DNA of 64,000 nt from Bacillus chungangensis (GCF_030812995.1 NZ_JAUSTT010000025.1:1-64000); one strand, 5' to 3'; positions 1-12,490 are shown, counted from the stretch's first letter. Program-made: numbers and translations. Notes: generated from the letters alone by a model not told the origin.

Positions 1-19
1 TTTAATGCAAAAGTTATCA

Positions 20-63
20 AAGCCGGTGAAATTTTACTCGTCGTAAAATTTCACCGGCTTTTT
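20..63 (+). terminator. Strong hairpin terminator at the left edge
   Basis: A 16-bp perfect inverted repeat (22-37 with 43-58, 5-nt loop) is followed on the plus strand by a run of T (59-63). The T-run favours a plus-strand terminator for a gene lying left of the window. The minus strand has only a weak T-run, so it may also stop the coiled-coil gene at 130-489 less efficiently. Confidence 0.75.
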
Positions 64-129
64 CATGTCAGAGGTGGGTTTTGTCCCAACCTCTTCTTCT
101 TTTTTATCCATACACAATATATGAAAATA

Positions 130-489
130 TTAAACTTTAAATGTCTTATTCTTCCATTTATCAAGGCGATCAAGGCGCTGATCATTTTTTTTCACGCGCT
201 TTTTTAAATCATTTTGATCGATTAAAATAGTCGCATTATGTGCATCCAAACTTACTTTCATACTTCCTGTCAATCCAGTAAGATCGTCAACTTTCGCTGT
301 TAGATGTGTTATTTGAACACCTAATTGCTGTATAGAACCACCCATTTGTTCAAAACGTTTGTCTACCTGTCCGAAACGTTCATCTACTTGCTCAAAGCGT
401 TGATCCACCTGCTGAGAACCTTGGCTCATCTCGCCGCGCATTTCTTTTAACTCTTTCATCAGCTCGCCGAACATTTCATTTTCAGTCAT
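130..489 (-). CDS. Small coiled-coil protein with tandem heptads, function unknown
   Basis: This encodes 119 residues starting MTENEMF. I chose the ATG at 489 because an AAGGAGG Shine-Dalgarno lies 8 nt upstream; the longer in-frame extension has none. The protein is hydrophilic, with no signal peptide or membrane segment. Around residues 28-50 it carries three consecutive QVDxRF-type heptads, mirrored in the DNA as three 21-bp direct repeats at about 344-410, and it is predicted to form a long coiled coil. The C-terminal half has further heptad-like spacing and ends in a basic tail. It lies beyond the pyr operon in the same orientation, but a hairpin after pyrE and its own promoter suggest separate transcription. 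I do not recognise a functional family; similar short coiled-coil hypotheticals are common in Bacillaceae. Confidence 0.7.
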   Translation of the reverse strand: MTENEMFGELMKELKEMRGEMSQGSQQVDQRFEQVDERFGQVDKRFEQMGGSIQQLGVQITHLTAKVDDLTGLTGSMKVSLDAHNATILIDQNDLKKRVKKNDQRLDRLDKWKNKTFKV

Positions 490-513
490 GTTTTTCGCCT
501 CCTTATGAACTCT

Positions 514-542
514 ATCATAAGATATATATTTTGAAAAATCAA
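514..542 (-). promoter_or_regulatory. Candidate sigma-A promoter of the coiled-coil gene
   Basis: Read on the minus strand: TTGATT (537-542), a 17-bp spacer, then TATGAT (514-519), about 25 nt upstream of the start codon at 489. It is called from consensus matching only. Confidence 0.5.
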
Positions 543-557
543 TCACTTTATACAACA

Positions 558-582
558 AGCGTTCGAATGGATTTCGAACGCT
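558..582 (-). terminator. Hairpin after pyrE, likely end of the pyr operon
   Basis: A perfect 10-bp stem (558-567 with 573-582, 5-nt loop) begins 5 nt after the pyrE stop codon. On the minus strand it is followed by a T-rich but interrupted run, so termination may be partial. Confidence 0.5.
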
Positions 583-587
583 ATTCA

Positions 588-1223
588 TTAAGATGAAAAA
601 TGGTTTCCCCATGCACTTGGATTTTGCCGCCAAGCTTTTAGTGTTTCCATATCACTTTCATGAATGATTGCCAGTTTCAGTGCTGCATCAAGCAAAGCTG
701 AATAATTTGTTAAGGAGTGCGCTTCAATGTTTGCCTCTGTCAATTGCTGCGCTGCTTTTTCTAATTCATAAGTAAAAATAGAGGCAACACCTAAAACGTC
801 GCACTCAGCTGCACGGAGCGCTTCTACTGCTGTAAGTACACTTCCTCCCGTTGAAATTAAATCCTCTACAACGACTACTTTTTGACCACTTGCCACTTTG
901 CCCTCAATTTGATTGCCTTTTCCATGTGCTTTTGCTTTAGAACGTACATAACTCATTGGCAGCTCCATTAGATCACTTACCCATGCTGCATGAGGGATAC
1001 CAGCGGTTGCTGTTCCAGCAATCACTTCTACATCAGGAAAATGCTGCTTGATCAAAGTCGTTAAACCTCTTGCAATTTCTTTCCTAAACTTCGGATACGA
1101 AAGTGTTAAACGGTTATCACAATAAATAGGGGAGCGTAGTCCAGAAGACCATGTAAACGGCTTATCAGGCTGTAAAAAAACGGCTTTAATCTTCAATAAA
1201 TCCTCTGCAATCTTATGCTTCAT
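588..1223 (-). CDS. pyrE: Orotate phosphoribosyltransferase
   Basis: This enzyme transfers the phosphoribosyl group of PRPP to orotate, giving orotidine 5'-monophosphate, the fifth step of UMP synthesis; it is cytosolic and acts as a homodimer in the family. The 211-residue product has the typical length. The PRPP-binding motif [13 protein letters not shown] is at about residues 116-128, with the acidic pair followed by the STGG loop. It is the last gene of the pyr operon, with one base between the pyrF stop and its start, so translational coupling is likely. A hairpin follows directly. Control is inherited from the PyrR attenuators far upstream. Confidence 0.97.
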   Translation of the reverse strand: MKHKIAEDLLKIKAVFLQPDKPFTWSSGLRSPIYCDNRLTLSYPKFRKEIARGLTTLIKQHFPDVEVIAGTATAGIPHAAWVSDLMELPMSYVRSKAKAHGKGNQIEGKVASGQKVVVVEDLISTGGSVLTAVEALRAAECDVLGVASIFTYELEKAAQQLTEANIEAHSLTNYSALLDAALKLAIIHESDMETLKAWRQNPSAWGNHFSS

Positions 1224-1224
1224 A

Positions 1225-1935
1225 TTATTTCTCCTCCCATGCTTCTTTTATCTTCAAATATGCGGTTAATGGTGATGCTGATTCCGTAATCGAACGCCCT
1301 ACAACAATCCCTGTCGCACCTAATTTTCGAGCATCTTCTGGTGTCACAACGCGCTTCTGATCATGTACTGCTTCACCTGGCAACCGAATGCCTGGGGTTA
1401 CACGCAAAAAATGTTCATTTGTTTCGCGGCAAATGTGTGCTGCTTCTAAAGCGGAACAAACAACGCCATCTAAACCAGCCTCATACGTAAGCCGAGCATA
1501 ATGAACGACTGACGTTTGCAGTGTTTTTGAAATCAGCTGCTCTTTTTGCATTTGCTCCTCAGTCGTACTTGTCAGCTGTGTTACAGCAATCAACAAAGGC
1601 CGCTGCATCCCTGCTGGAGTTCCAGCCTCAAGCCCTTCTAATGCTGCCTTCATCATATTCATTCCGCCTGCTGCATGAACATTTACCATGTCGATTTGCA
1701 AAGCTGCTAATCCTTTCAGTGCTTGATAAATAGTATTTGGAATATCATGAAGTTTTAAATCTAAAAATATATGGTGGCCTTGAGCCTTGATTGTTTCAAC
1801 GATAGTTGGACCAGACTGATAAAAAAGTTCCATGCCCACTTTAACAAATAATCTTTCATCATGGAAAGACTGCAAAAACAGCTTAGCCTCTTCCCAATTT
1901 GAATAATCTAGTGCAATAACCGGCCTTTCTTCCAT
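1225..1935 (-). CDS. pyrF: Orotidine 5'-phosphate decarboxylase
   Basis: This enzyme decarboxylates OMP to UMP, the last step of de novo pyrimidine synthesis. From the ATG at 1935 the product has 236 residues, matching the family. That start has an AAGGAG Shine-Dalgarno inside the end of pyrD and begins [10 protein letters not shown], as in relatives; the in-frame extension to 1980 would only overlap pyrD. The catalytic DxKxxD motif is at residues 59-64 (FLDLKLHD), and a phosphate-binding segment near the C terminus reads [10 protein letters not shown]. It starts 1 nt after the pyrD stop. No anomaly is seen. Confidence 0.97.
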   Translation of the reverse strand: MEERPVIALDYSNWEEAKLFLQSFHDERLFVKVGMELFYQSGPTIVETIKAQGHHIFLDLKLHDIPNTIYQALKGLAALQIDMVNVHAAGGMNMMKAALEGLEAGTPAGMQRPLLIAVTQLTSTTEEQMQKEQLISKTLQTSVVHYARLTYEAGLDGVVCSALEAAHICRETNEHFLRVTPGIRLPGEAVHDQKRVVTPEDARKLGATGIVVGRSITESASPLTAYLKIKEAWEEK

Positions 1936-1936
1936 C

Positions 1937-3620
<1,684 letters not shown>

Positions 3621-3624
<4 letters not shown>

Positions 3625-6600
3625 TCTTGCATAACCTCTTTCTTGTCATTTAAATGTGGCATTGGCTGAGCTGTAAAAGTCATCGACTCTAAAACACCTA
3701 ATATCGCACTCGCCGTATCTAATGACGTTAAACAAGGAACACCATTTTCAACAGATTCACGGCGAATACGGAATCCATCTCGCTGCGGCTGCTTTCCTTT
3801 CGTTAATGTATTGATGATCATTTGCGCTTTTCCTTGTCGAATGATATCCAATAAAGTCGGCCCTTCTGAACCAATTTTTGCAACAATTGCTGCTTCCACA
3901 CCATTCTCTAGCAAAAATGCGGCTGTTCCTTTTGTTGCCATCAACGTATAGCCAATATTTGCAAAGCGTTTTGCAAGTTCAAGTGCTTCTTCCTTGTCTT
4001 TATCAGCTACTGTCAATAGAACTGTCCCGTATTCCCTCATTTCCATTCCCGAAGCAATCAACCCTTTATATAGTGCTTTTTCGAGGGTAAAATCTTTCCC
4101 CATTACTTCCCCAGTTGATTTCATCTCTGGTCCCAGAGAAATATCAACTCTCCGTAACTTTGCAAACGAAAAGACAGGTACCTTTACGTAAACACCTGCT
4201 TTTTCCGGAATAAGTCCACCTTCATAGCCTAATGTTTTTAACTTTTGTCCTAAAATCACTTTTGTCGCTACATTAGCCATTGGCACATTCGTAATTTTAC
4301 TCAAAAATGGCACCGTTCTACTCGATCTTGGGTTTACTTCAATAACATAAACCTCATCCCCATAAATTACATATTGAATATTAAGCAACCCAATAATACG
4401 CAAACCCTTCGCCAGCCTTATTGTATAATCAACAATCTTTTCCTTTAGTGCATCTGAAATATTTTGTGATGGATAGACAGCAATCGAATCTCCAGAATGA
4501 ACTCCCGCTCGCTCAATATGCTCCATAATTCCCGGTATTAGCACATCAATTCCATCAGAAATGGCGTCTACTTCAATTTCTTTTCCAACAAGATAACGAT
4601 CAACAAGTACTGGGTGCTCTGGATTTACCCTGACCGCATTTTCCATATAGTGAAGCAATTCAGATTCTTCGTATACAATTTCCATCGCTCGGCCGCCAAG
4701 CACGTAAGATGGGCGAACGAGAACTGGATAGCCGATATCGGAGGCAATCTTGATAGCTTCTTCAATAGAAAAAGCCGTCTTTCCTTTTGGCTGCGGGATT
4801 TTTAACATACTCAAAGCCTGCTCAAATTTATCACGGTCTTCCGCTTGGTCCAAACTTTCCAGTGAAGTGCCAAGAATACGAACACCACGCTCGACAAGAG
4901 CAGCAGCAAGGTTAATCGCAGTTTGTCCGCCAAATTGAACGATGACGCCTTCAGGCTGTTCTAAATCGATGATATGCATAACATCTTCTATTGTTAGCGG
5001 CTCAAAATAGAGCTTGTCAGAAATGCTAAAATCAGTTGATACTGTTTCAGGATTATTATTCACAATAATTGCTTCAAAACCAGCTTCCTGAATTGCCCAA
5101 ACCGAATGGACAGTAGCATAGTCGAATTCAATTCCTTGGCCAATCCTGATAGGGCCAGAGCCAAGTACGATGACACTTTTATGGTCGTTTTTAAGTGATT
5201 CATTTTCTTCCTCATACGTTCCATAATAATAAGGCGTTTCAGAGGAAAATTCGCCTGCACAAGTATCAACCATCTTATACACTGGCATTATCTTGTGCTC
5301 TTTCCGCCATTCGTAAATTACTTTTTCTGTTGTCTGCCACAGTTTTGCAATTGTTTTATCTGCAAAGCCCATCGCTTTTGCTTGCTTTGCTATCTCTTTA
5401 TTAAATGCTGCTTGACCCAATTCTCTTTCTAGTGTAATCAGCTTCTTTAACTTGTAAAGAAAAAATAGATCAATACTGCTCCAATCATGAAGTGTTTCAA
5501 TTGCTATCCCTCTTCGCAGTGCTTCTCCTAGATAAAAAAGTCTTTCGTCTCCAGCTTTTTTAATTCTTTTTTCTAATAAAACATCAGCAATCATTTCCCC
5601 ATCCTGCAGTTCAAGATGATAGACATTGCTTTCTAAAGAACGAACTGCTTTCAAGAGTGATTCTTCAAAAGTTCGGCCGATTGCCATTACTTCTCCTGTT
5701 GCCTTCATTTGTGTTCCTAAATGTCTGCTTGCCGATTCAAACTTATCAAACGGCCACCTTGGGATTTTTGTCACAACATAATCTAAAGCCGGCTCAAAGC
5801 AAGCATAAGTTTTACCGGTAACAGGATTCATCATTTCATCTAAAGAAAATCCTACAGCAATTTTTGCAGCTAACTTAGCAATTGGAAAACCAGTTGCCTT
5901 TGATGCAAGTGCGGAAGAACGGCTGACACGAGGGTTTACTTCAATCACATAGTATTGAAAACTCTTTGGATCAAGTGCAAGCTGGACGTTACAGCCGCCT
6001 TCGATGCCAAGTTCCCGAATGATTTTTAATGATGTATTTCTTAACATTTGATATTCGCGATCACTCAATGTTTGACTAGGTGCAACGACAATGGAGTCTC
6101 CTGTATGAATACCAACTGGATCAACATTTTCCATATTGCAAACGACAATCGCATTATCATTTGCATCACGCATTACTTCATATTCGATTTCTTTAAAACC
6201 AGCAATGCTTTTTTCAAGGAGGCATTGATGCACTGGACTCTGTTTTAAACCACTGGAAACAATATCAATTAGTTCTTCTTTATTTTCACAAATGCCGCCG
6301 CCTGTCCCGCCGAGTGTGTATGCGGGACGTACAATAACTGGATAACCAACTTTCTTAACAAACAGATATGCTTCTTCTAATGAATGAACGATGTCGCTAT
6401 CAGGAACTGGTTCATGAATATCGTTCATCAACTGTCTGAAAAGTTCACGATCCTCTGCCTGTTCAATCGCATCAAGCTTTGTACCCAGTACCTCAACTTG
6501 ACATTCCTCCAAAACGCCTGCGTTGGATAATGCAATTGCTAGGTTAAGTCCCGTTTGTCCACCTAGCGTTGGTAAAATTGCATCGGGACGCTCTTTTCGA

Positions 6601-6833
6601 ATAATGCGGCCTACAAATTCAACGGTGAGAGGTTCTATATATACAGCATCTGCCATTTCAGGATCGGTCATAATCGTTGCAGGGTTAGAGTTAACAAGAA
6701 TAACGCGATATCCTTCCTCTTTTAATGCAAGACAAGCTTGTGTGCCAGCATAATCAAACTCTGCCGCCTGTCCAATGACAATCGGACCTGAACCAATTAC
6801 GAGAATACTTTTAATGTCTGTACGTTTAGGCAT
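3621..6833 (-). CDS. pyrAB: Carbamoyl-phosphate synthase large subunit (pyrimidine-type)
   Basis: This is the synthetase subunit. It phosphorylates bicarbonate, joins it with ammonia to give carbamate, and phosphorylates that to carbamoyl phosphate. The 1070 residues are full length and show the duplicated ATP-grasp halves ([19 protein letters not shown] near residue 15 and [19 protein letters not shown] near 555), each with an EVNPR-containing metal-binding segment ([13 protein letters not shown] and [11 protein letters not shown]), and the C-terminal allosteric MGS-like domain. All of these look intact. That contrasts with the partner pyrAA, whose glutaminase site is damaged, and suggests the complex is still used with ammonia from elsewhere. 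It overlaps pyrAA by 8 nt and pyrK by 4 nt. Confidence 0.97.
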
Positions 6834-7917
6834 GATTGCTCTCCTCTCTTTTTCTCACTTCAATCATTTGTAGAAACTCGTCAAACAGATATTTAGCATC
6901 CTCAGCTCCCGGAGATGCCTCTGGATGAAACTGGACACTAAAAGCAGGATGTATCTTGTGAACTAAACCTGCAATCGTATGATCATTTAGGTTTCGATAG
7001 GTAATTTTTAATGAAGTTGATAGTGCATCATCTTCTTTCACCGTATATAGATTGTTTTGTGCAGTAAAAATTACTTTATTTGTATGTACATTTTTTACTG
7101 GATAACTTGAACCATGATGGCCAAATAACATTTTTTCAATTTCAGCGCCATTTGCAAGTGCGAATAACTGATGGCCAAGACCGATTCCAAACAGAGGGAT
7201 TTTCCCAAGTATTGTTTGAATCATTTCTATTGTTTCTGTTGCATGAAGCGGATTTCCGGGACCATTTGACAGCAGCACACCATCCGGCTTTAATGCAAGA
7301 ATATCTTGAGCAGATGTATCATAAGGTAAAACTGTTACATCACATTGACGCTGATTGAGCTCGCGTAAAATCCCATGCTTTAATCCAAAATCAACTACCA
7401 CGATGTTATAACCTCTTCCAGGACTTGGGAAATGTTTTTGTGTAGATACTTGCTTTACTTGATCCTTTGGGAGGGGGGTTGCTTTTAAACGAGCGACAAT
7501 ATCGTCTGTCTTTTCATCCACATTGCAGAATGCACCTTTTAAGATGCCTTTTGATCGAATCATTCTCATTAGCTTCCTAGTATCGATGCCAGCTAACCCA
7601 GAAATGCCTTTTTGCTGCAAAAAATGATCTAGTGTCATGTCACTTCGCCAGTTTGAAGGAAATTCAGCCGCTTCTTTTACAATCAATCCCTTTATTGTAG
7701 GATGAATTGTCTCAAAATCATCACGATTAATGCCGTAATTGCCAATTAGTGGATAAGTCATCAATACTATTTTCCCATGGTTAGTAGGATCGGAAATTAT
7801 TTCTTGATAACCTGTTATGCTCGTATGAAACACAACCTCTCCAATGCATTCACGTTCACTTCCAAATGCCGTTCCTACAAAGACTGACCCATCCTCAAGG
7901 ATAAGCTGCTTTTTCAT
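6826..7917 (-). CDS. pyrAA: Carbamoyl-phosphate synthase small subunit lacking the catalytic cysteine
   Basis: In the family this subunit hydrolyses glutamine and channels ammonia to the large subunit. The 363-residue frame is complete and keeps the N-terminal domain ([26 protein letters not shown]) and the class I amidotransferase fold. The nucleophile elbow, normally GICLGHQ, reads GIGLGHQ here: residue 246 is Gly (codon GGT, 7180-7182) in place of Cys. The glutamine-binding loop, normally SQNHGY, reads AQNNLY (286-291), and GHRGSNHPVK has become [10 protein letters not shown]. The other two triad residues, His331 and Glu333 in HPEASPG, remain. I infer a glutaminase-dead subunit that may be kept for structure or assembly. 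The start at 7917 overlaps the pyrC stop by 4 nt. Assignment to the family is certain; loss of activity is inference. Confidence 0.93.
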   Translation of the reverse strand: MKKQLILEDGSVFVGTAFGSERECIGEVVFHTSITGYQEIISDPTNHGKIVLMTYPLIGNYGINRDDFETIHPTIKGLIVKEAAEFPSNWRSDMTLDHFLQQKGISGLAGIDTRKLMRMIRSKGILKGAFCNVDEKTDDIVARLKATPLPKDQVKQVSTQKHFPSPGRGYNIVVVDFGLKHGILRELNQRQCDVTVLPYDTSAQDILALKPDGVLLSNGPGNPLHATETIEMIQTILGKIPLFGIGLGHQLFALANGAEIEKMLFGHHGSSYPVKNVHTNKVIFTAQNNLYTVKEDDALSTSLKITYRNLNDHTIAGLVHKIHPAFSVQFHPEASPGAEDAKYLFDEFLQMIEVRKREESNHA

Positions 7918-9200
7918 TCAAACTCACTTCCTTCCGCCCATTTTAATATGCCATCCACAAATGTTGCTACGGGCCATCCTTTACATATCCAACCTGCAAA
8001 TGGTGTATTTTTTCCTTTCGAAGCAAATTCGGCAGGGTCGATGTTTTTCTCTTTGTTTAAATCGAGAATAACGATATCAGCAACATTACCAATTTTTAAC
8101 GTACCATACGGAAGCGCAAAGGTTTCTGATGGAATGACTGTTAACCAATCAATAAGCTGTTTCAGTGAAAAGATTCCTGTTGCAACAAAATGAGTATAAA
8201 GTAGAGGAAATGCCGTTTCGAGGCCAACAATTCCAAATGGCGCCATTTTCAAGCCTGCCTGTTTTTCCTCTTCTGTGTGCGGCGCATGATCTGTAGCAAT
8301 AAAATCAATTGTGCCATCAAGCAAGCCTGCGATTAATGCTTGTTTATCTTCTATGCTTCTTAAAGGCGGGTTCATCTTAAAGTTCCCATCATCGCCGGGA
8401 ATATCATGTTCACTTAAAAGCAAATGATGAGGGGTAACCTCAGCTGTCACCCTTATTCCTGCACGCTTCGCATCACGTACAACTCGAACAGATTCTTTCG
8501 TACTAATATGGCAAACATGATAATGGCAATTGGCTGCTTCCGCCAATAGCACATCTCTTGCAATATGAACAGATTCACAAACAGACGGGATGCCAGGGAT
8601 GCCATGTTTTCTCGAAAATTCCCCCTCGTGAACTGCTCCACCATATATAAGAGAATTATCCTCACAATGAGCGACAATTGCCATGTCAAGGTTCGCAGCA
8701 AGCTTCATCGCTTCTAACATTTTACTAGCTTCTTGCACTCCAACTCCATCATCTGTAAAAGCGAAAGCGCCTGCCTTTTTTAAACCGTGGAAATCGGTTA
8801 GCTCACGGCCAAGCTGGCGCGTCGTAATCGCACCATAAGGCAATACTCGAACATGTCCTGTCTCTTTTGCTCTTTGAACAACCCACTCCATTTGCTCTGG
8901 CGTGTCTGGGACTGGACGGGTATTTGGCATCGCTGCTACTGTTGTAAAGCCCCCTTTTGCTGCAGCCATTGTCCCTGTTGCAATTGTTTCTTTCTGTTCT
9001 CCTCCTGGTTCTCGCAAATGAATATGTAAATCTACAAACCCTGGAGATATAAGAAAACCTGTGGCATCAAATTCTTTTTCACCATTGTTAACGAGATTTG
9101 GTGCAATTTCCGCTATTTTCCCATCTATGATTCTAATATCAACTATTCGCTCTTCTCCATTTTGCTCAATGATTGTCCCATTCGTTATGAACCAATTCAA
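7914..9200 (-). CDS. pyrC: Dihydroorotase
   Basis: This zinc amidohydrolase cyclises carbamoyl aspartate to dihydroorotate. The 428-residue protein is of the class I type found in Gram-positive bacteria. Metal ligands are visible in HIHLREPG (His59, His61), in the AHCEDN segment, in the following CHISTK segment, and in the catalytic-aspartate motif ATDHAPHT at about residue 304. An AGGAGG Shine-Dalgarno precedes the ATG. It starts 11 nt after the pyrB stop and overlaps pyrAA by 4 nt. Confidence 0.97.
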   Translation of the reverse strand: MNWFITNGTIIEQNGEERIVDIRIIDGKIAEIAPNLVNNGEKEFDATGFLISPGFVDLHIHLREPGGEQKETIATGTMAAAKGGFTTVAAMPNTRPVPDTPEQMEWVVQRAKETGHVRVLPYGAITTRQLGRELTDFHGLKKAGAFAFTDDGVGVQEASKMLEAMKLAANLDMAIVAHCEDNSLIYGGAVHEGEFSRKHGIPGIPSVCESVHIARDVLLAEAANCHYHVCHISTKESVRVVRDAKRAGIRVTAEVTPHHLLLSEHDIPGDDGNFKMNPPLRSIEDKQALIAGLLDGTIDFIATDHAPHTEEEKQAGLKMAPFGIVGLETAFPLLYTHFVATGIFSLKQLIDWLTVIPSETFALPYGTLKIGNVADIVILDLNKEKNIDPAEFASKGKNTPFAGWICKGWPVATFVDGILKWAEGSEFE

Positions 9201-9211
9201 TTTAACCCCTC

Positions 9212-10096
9212 CTAGTGGCTGAGCACTCTTTTTAAAATTGCCATTCTGACGAAAACACCATTTTTAATTTGTTGAAAAATACGAGATCGTTTGCATTCTA
9301 CTAATTTATCTGCGATCTCCACATTGCGATTGACTGGGGCTGGATGCATAATAATGCTATCTTTTTTCATCCGTTTTTCCCGTTCTTCTGTCAACCCATA
9401 TCGTTGGTGGTATTCTTCTTTTGAAAGGGCAGCAGTTTCATGATGGCGCTCATGTTGGATGCGTAGAAACATACATACATCTGCATGCTCTACCACTTCA
9501 TCAATTTCCAAGTATTCTCCCGCTTGTAAATAAGATGTACGAAACCATTCCTTCGGGCCTGAAAACATGACATTTGCACCTAGCCTTTTTAACACTTCTG
9601 CATTGGAACGAGCGACACGGCTATGCATAATGTCCCCAACAATTGCGACATTGAGATTTTCAAAGCTTCCGAATTCTTGTTCTATTGTAAATAGATCAAG
9701 CAGTGATTGTGATGGATGATGACCACAACCATCGCCGCCATTTATAAGCGGAATTTCTAAGTTATCAACAAGTTCCTGATAAAAACCATCTTGATCATGA
9801 CGGATTACAGCAACATCTACTCCTACTGCTTCAAAAGTTTTTACCGTATCGTACAAAGATTCGCCTTTCGTTAAGCTAGATTTGTCTATTTCAAAAGGTA
9901 TTACCTCTATGCCAAGCTTTCGTTCCGCTATTTCGAAACTGCTTTTTGTCCGTGTGCTTGGTTCAAAGAAAAGATTGACTGCATATCTTTTCTCCGCTGG
10001 GAACCATTGGGCCCCTTTAGAAAACTGATTCGCATCTTGTAAAAGCTCCTTGATTTCAATAATGGTTAAGTCATTTAACGTAAGAAAATTGCTCAT
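9212..10096 (-). CDS. pyrB: Aspartate carbamoyltransferase catalytic subunit
   Basis: This enzyme condenses carbamoyl phosphate with aspartate to carbamoyl aspartate, the committed step. At 294 residues it is close to the approximately 300 of Bacillus enzymes, and no regulatory pyrI gene is nearby, as expected for this group. The carbamoyl-phosphate-binding motif [12 protein letters not shown] is at residues 44-55, the HPSQSLLD segment at about 170, and HPAPVNRN near the C terminus. It follows pyrP across 118 nt that hold competing hairpins but no recognisable PyrR-binding loop. Confidence 0.97.
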   Translation of the reverse strand: MSNFLTLNDLTIIEIKELLQDANQFSKGAQWFPAEKRYAVNLFFEPSTRTKSSFEIAERKLGIEVIPFEIDKSSLTKGESLYDTVKTFEAVGVDVAVIRHDQDGFYQELVDNLEIPLINGGDGCGHHPSQSLLDLFTIEQEFGSFENLNVAIVGDIMHSRVARSNAEVLKRLGANVMFSGPKEWFRTSYLQAGEYLEIDEVVEHADVCMFLRIQHERHHETAALSKEEYHQRYGLTEEREKRMKKDSIIMHPAPVNRNVEIADKLVECKRSRIFQQIKNGVFVRMAILKRVLSH

Positions 10097-10177
10097 TTTC
10101 AGTTTCCTCCAGTCACTTCAATTTACGGGGCATAAATCTGTGCCTTAAAGATCAATTTCCATTATGAACACTTATAA

Positions 10178-10212
10178 ATAAGGGTGGGGAATCCCCGCTT
10201 ATAGAAACGGGG
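10178..10212 (-). promoter_or_regulatory. Competing hairpins in the pyrP-pyrB gap
   Basis: Two mutually exclusive stems share one GGGG/CCCC block: ATAAG plus GGGG pairing with CCCC plus CTTAT (10178-10202), and CCCCG pairing with CGGGG (10193-10197 with 10208-10212). Neither is followed by a clear U-run, and the AGUCC...GAGGCU PyrR loop present in the other two pyr leaders is missing. It could be a degenerate third attenuator, an unrelated structure or a processing site. Confidence 0.35.
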
Positions 10213-10214
10213 AG

Positions 10215-11543
10215 CTATGCTGCATGATCAGATTGATCTCCAAACATATTCTTTCCTTCCACTTTGTCTCGTCCTGGAAGGACAAGATTTAAAATAACTC
10301 CAATGATTGCCGCTAGCGCCATGCCTGAAATCTGCATCTGATCACTTACTTGAATAAAAGCCCCACCAACACCGATCACCAAGATGACAGAAGAAATAAT
10401 TAAATTTCGTTTTTTGCCAAAATCAACTTGTTGGTCAATTAACATGCGCAAACCGCTGGAAGCGATAATCCCGAATAGGAGAATTGAAACGCCTCCCATC
10501 ACCGCAGAAGGAATCGTTCCTATCAAAGCTGTGATTTTTCCGATAAAACCGAAGCAAATTGCTAGTACTGCTGCTCCGCCAATAACGAAGACACTGTATA
10601 CTCTAGTAATAGCCAAGACACCAATGTTTTCTCCGTATGTTGTATTAGGCGGCCCCCCAATTAGTGAGGCAATCACTGTCGCGATTCCATCCCCAAGGAT
10701 AGAGCGATGCAAACCTGGTTTTTCAAGAAAATTTCGCCCGACTACTTTACTTAACACCATTTGATCACCTGTATGCTCAGCGAGCGTAACAAGGGCAACA
10801 GGCACCATTATAAAGACAACCTCCCACGAAAAAGATGGAGTGTAGGTTACAAACGGAATCACAAAGTCTGGTATTTCAAAAAAGGGTGCAGCGATAACTG
10901 AAGTAAAATCTACTAAGCCAGCAATAACTGCTATCGCATATCCGCCTGCGATGCCAATGAGTATTGGTATTAGTCCAAAAAACCCTCGTAAAAACATCGT
11001 GCTTATAATCGTAATTGCAAGAGTTGCTAATGCTACCAATAAGTGTTTTGTACTATAAATGAGTTCCGCAGGTGGTGCTCCAGGATTTTGATATGTTGCC
11101 ATTTCAATTGCAGTTCCTGCTAATCCAAGACCAATGACGATAATGATTGGACCAACGACGACTGGAGGCAATAAATGCATCAGCCATTTCAACCCCATTT
11201 TCCATATAAAGAGCGCCACTAGTCCATAAACAAGACCAGCCAAAAACGTTCCCAGCATCGCTGCTTCCGCGCCTCCTAATGATTTAGCAGCGATGATTGG
11301 CGCGATAAAAGCGAAAGAAGAACCTAAGTAGGCCGGAATCTGTCCTTTCGTAATAAACAAATAAGCGATTGTTCCCAGCCCGCTTGAAATAAGGGCAACG
11401 CCAGGGCTTAATCCGACTAGCATTGGTACAAGGACAGTTGCACCGAACATTGCAAATAAATGCTGTAAACTAAGTGTCAGCCATTGAGAGAATTTCGGTA
11501 CTTCCTGTACTTCTAATATTGCTTTTTGTTCATTGTTTTCCAT
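10215..11543 (-). CDS. pyrP: Uracil permease
   Basis: This proton symporter of the nucleobase-cation symporter 2 family imports uracil for salvage across the cytoplasmic membrane. The 442 residues from the ATG at 11543 form about 12-14 hydrophobic segments, with the family signature GPPNTTYGENIGVLAITRVY in the last third. I prefer 11543 over the longer frame because GGGAGGA lies just upstream and the product then begins MENNEQK. It sits between pyrR and pyrB as in B. subtilis, under the second PyrR attenuator. Confidence 0.95.
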   Translation of the reverse strand: MENNEQKAILEVQEVPKFSQWLTLSLQHLFAMFGATVLVPMLVGLSPGVALISSGLGTIAYLFITKGQIPAYLGSSFAFIAPIIAAKSLGGAEAAMLGTFLAGLVYGLVALFIWKMGLKWLMHLLPPVVVGPIIIVIGLGLAGTAIEMATYQNPGAPPAELIYSTKHLLVALATLAITIISTMFLRGFFGLIPILIGIAGGYAIAVIAGLVDFTSVIAAPFFEIPDFVIPFVTYTPSFSWEVVFIMVPVALVTLAEHTGDQMVLSKVVGRNFLEKPGLHRSILGDGIATVIASLIGGPPNTTYGENIGVLAITRVYSVFVIGGAAVLAICFGFIGKITALIGTIPSAVMGGVSILLFGIIASSGLRMLIDQQVDFGKKRNLIISSVILVIGVGGAFIQVSDQMQISGMALAAIIGVILNLVLPGRDKVEGKNMFGDQSDHAA

Positions 11544-11632
11544 GATGATTCCTCCCTGCATGATGTTTTTTATCAACATATTTTCCAGTCAAGCTATAGT
11601 CACATATTGTAATTTATCGATTGCCGCCTCAT

Positions 11633-11731
11633 AAAAAAACACCCTCAATTGTTCAAAAAAGACACAAAGAGGGTGTGGTAGCCAAAAAATGCTCTCAAGC
11701 AAGCTGCCCCCTTTGTCAGCCTCACTGGACT
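11633..11731 (-). promoter_or_regulatory. PyrR-controlled attenuator between pyrR and pyrP
   Basis: On the minus strand the PyrR-binding loop AGTCCAGTGAGGCT is at 11718-11731. Downstream is a terminator with the stem ACACCCTC/GAGGGTGT (11639-11646 with 11669-11676) and a run of seven T (11633-11639). In the known mechanism UMP-bound PyrR holds the anti-antiterminator and lets the terminator form, which lowers pyrP and downstream expression. Confidence 0.9.
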
Positions 11732-11769
11732 GCTTTTAAAAGAGGTTATATGATAAAGTTTTTAGACAC

Positions 11770-12330
<561 letters not shown>

Positions 12331-12332
12331 TT

Positions 12333-12433
12333 AAAAAACCTCACGCCAGAGGCGAGAGGTATACGTATCCTACAGTTGCAGGCAGCACAAAACAAAAGTA
12401 CTGCTGATCGTTCCTTCTCAGCCTCACGGGACT
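12333..12433 (-). promoter_or_regulatory. PyrR-controlled attenuator in the pyr operon leader
   Basis: On the minus strand the binding loop AGTCCCGTGAGGCT is at 12420-12433. It is followed by a terminator hairpin (12339-12360) with the stem ACCTC-CGCC/GGCG-GAGGT and a T-run at 12333-12338, just before the pyrR Shine-Dalgarno. The arrangement matches the first pyr attenuator of B. subtilis. Confidence 0.9.
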
Positions 12434-12460
12434 GTATTAAAGGCTTATTTAATTACTAAT

Positions 12461-12490
12461 AGTTTAATGCTAATTCCCCTGCTTTGTCAA
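12461..12490 (-). promoter_or_regulatory. pyr operon promoter (sigma-A)
   Basis: Minus strand TTGACA (12485-12490), an 18-bp spacer, then TAAACT (12461-12466). Transcription would start about 20 nt before the PyrR loop, so the leader begins in the right place. The -35 box overlaps the stop codon of the upstream pseudouridine synthase gene. Confidence 0.75.
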
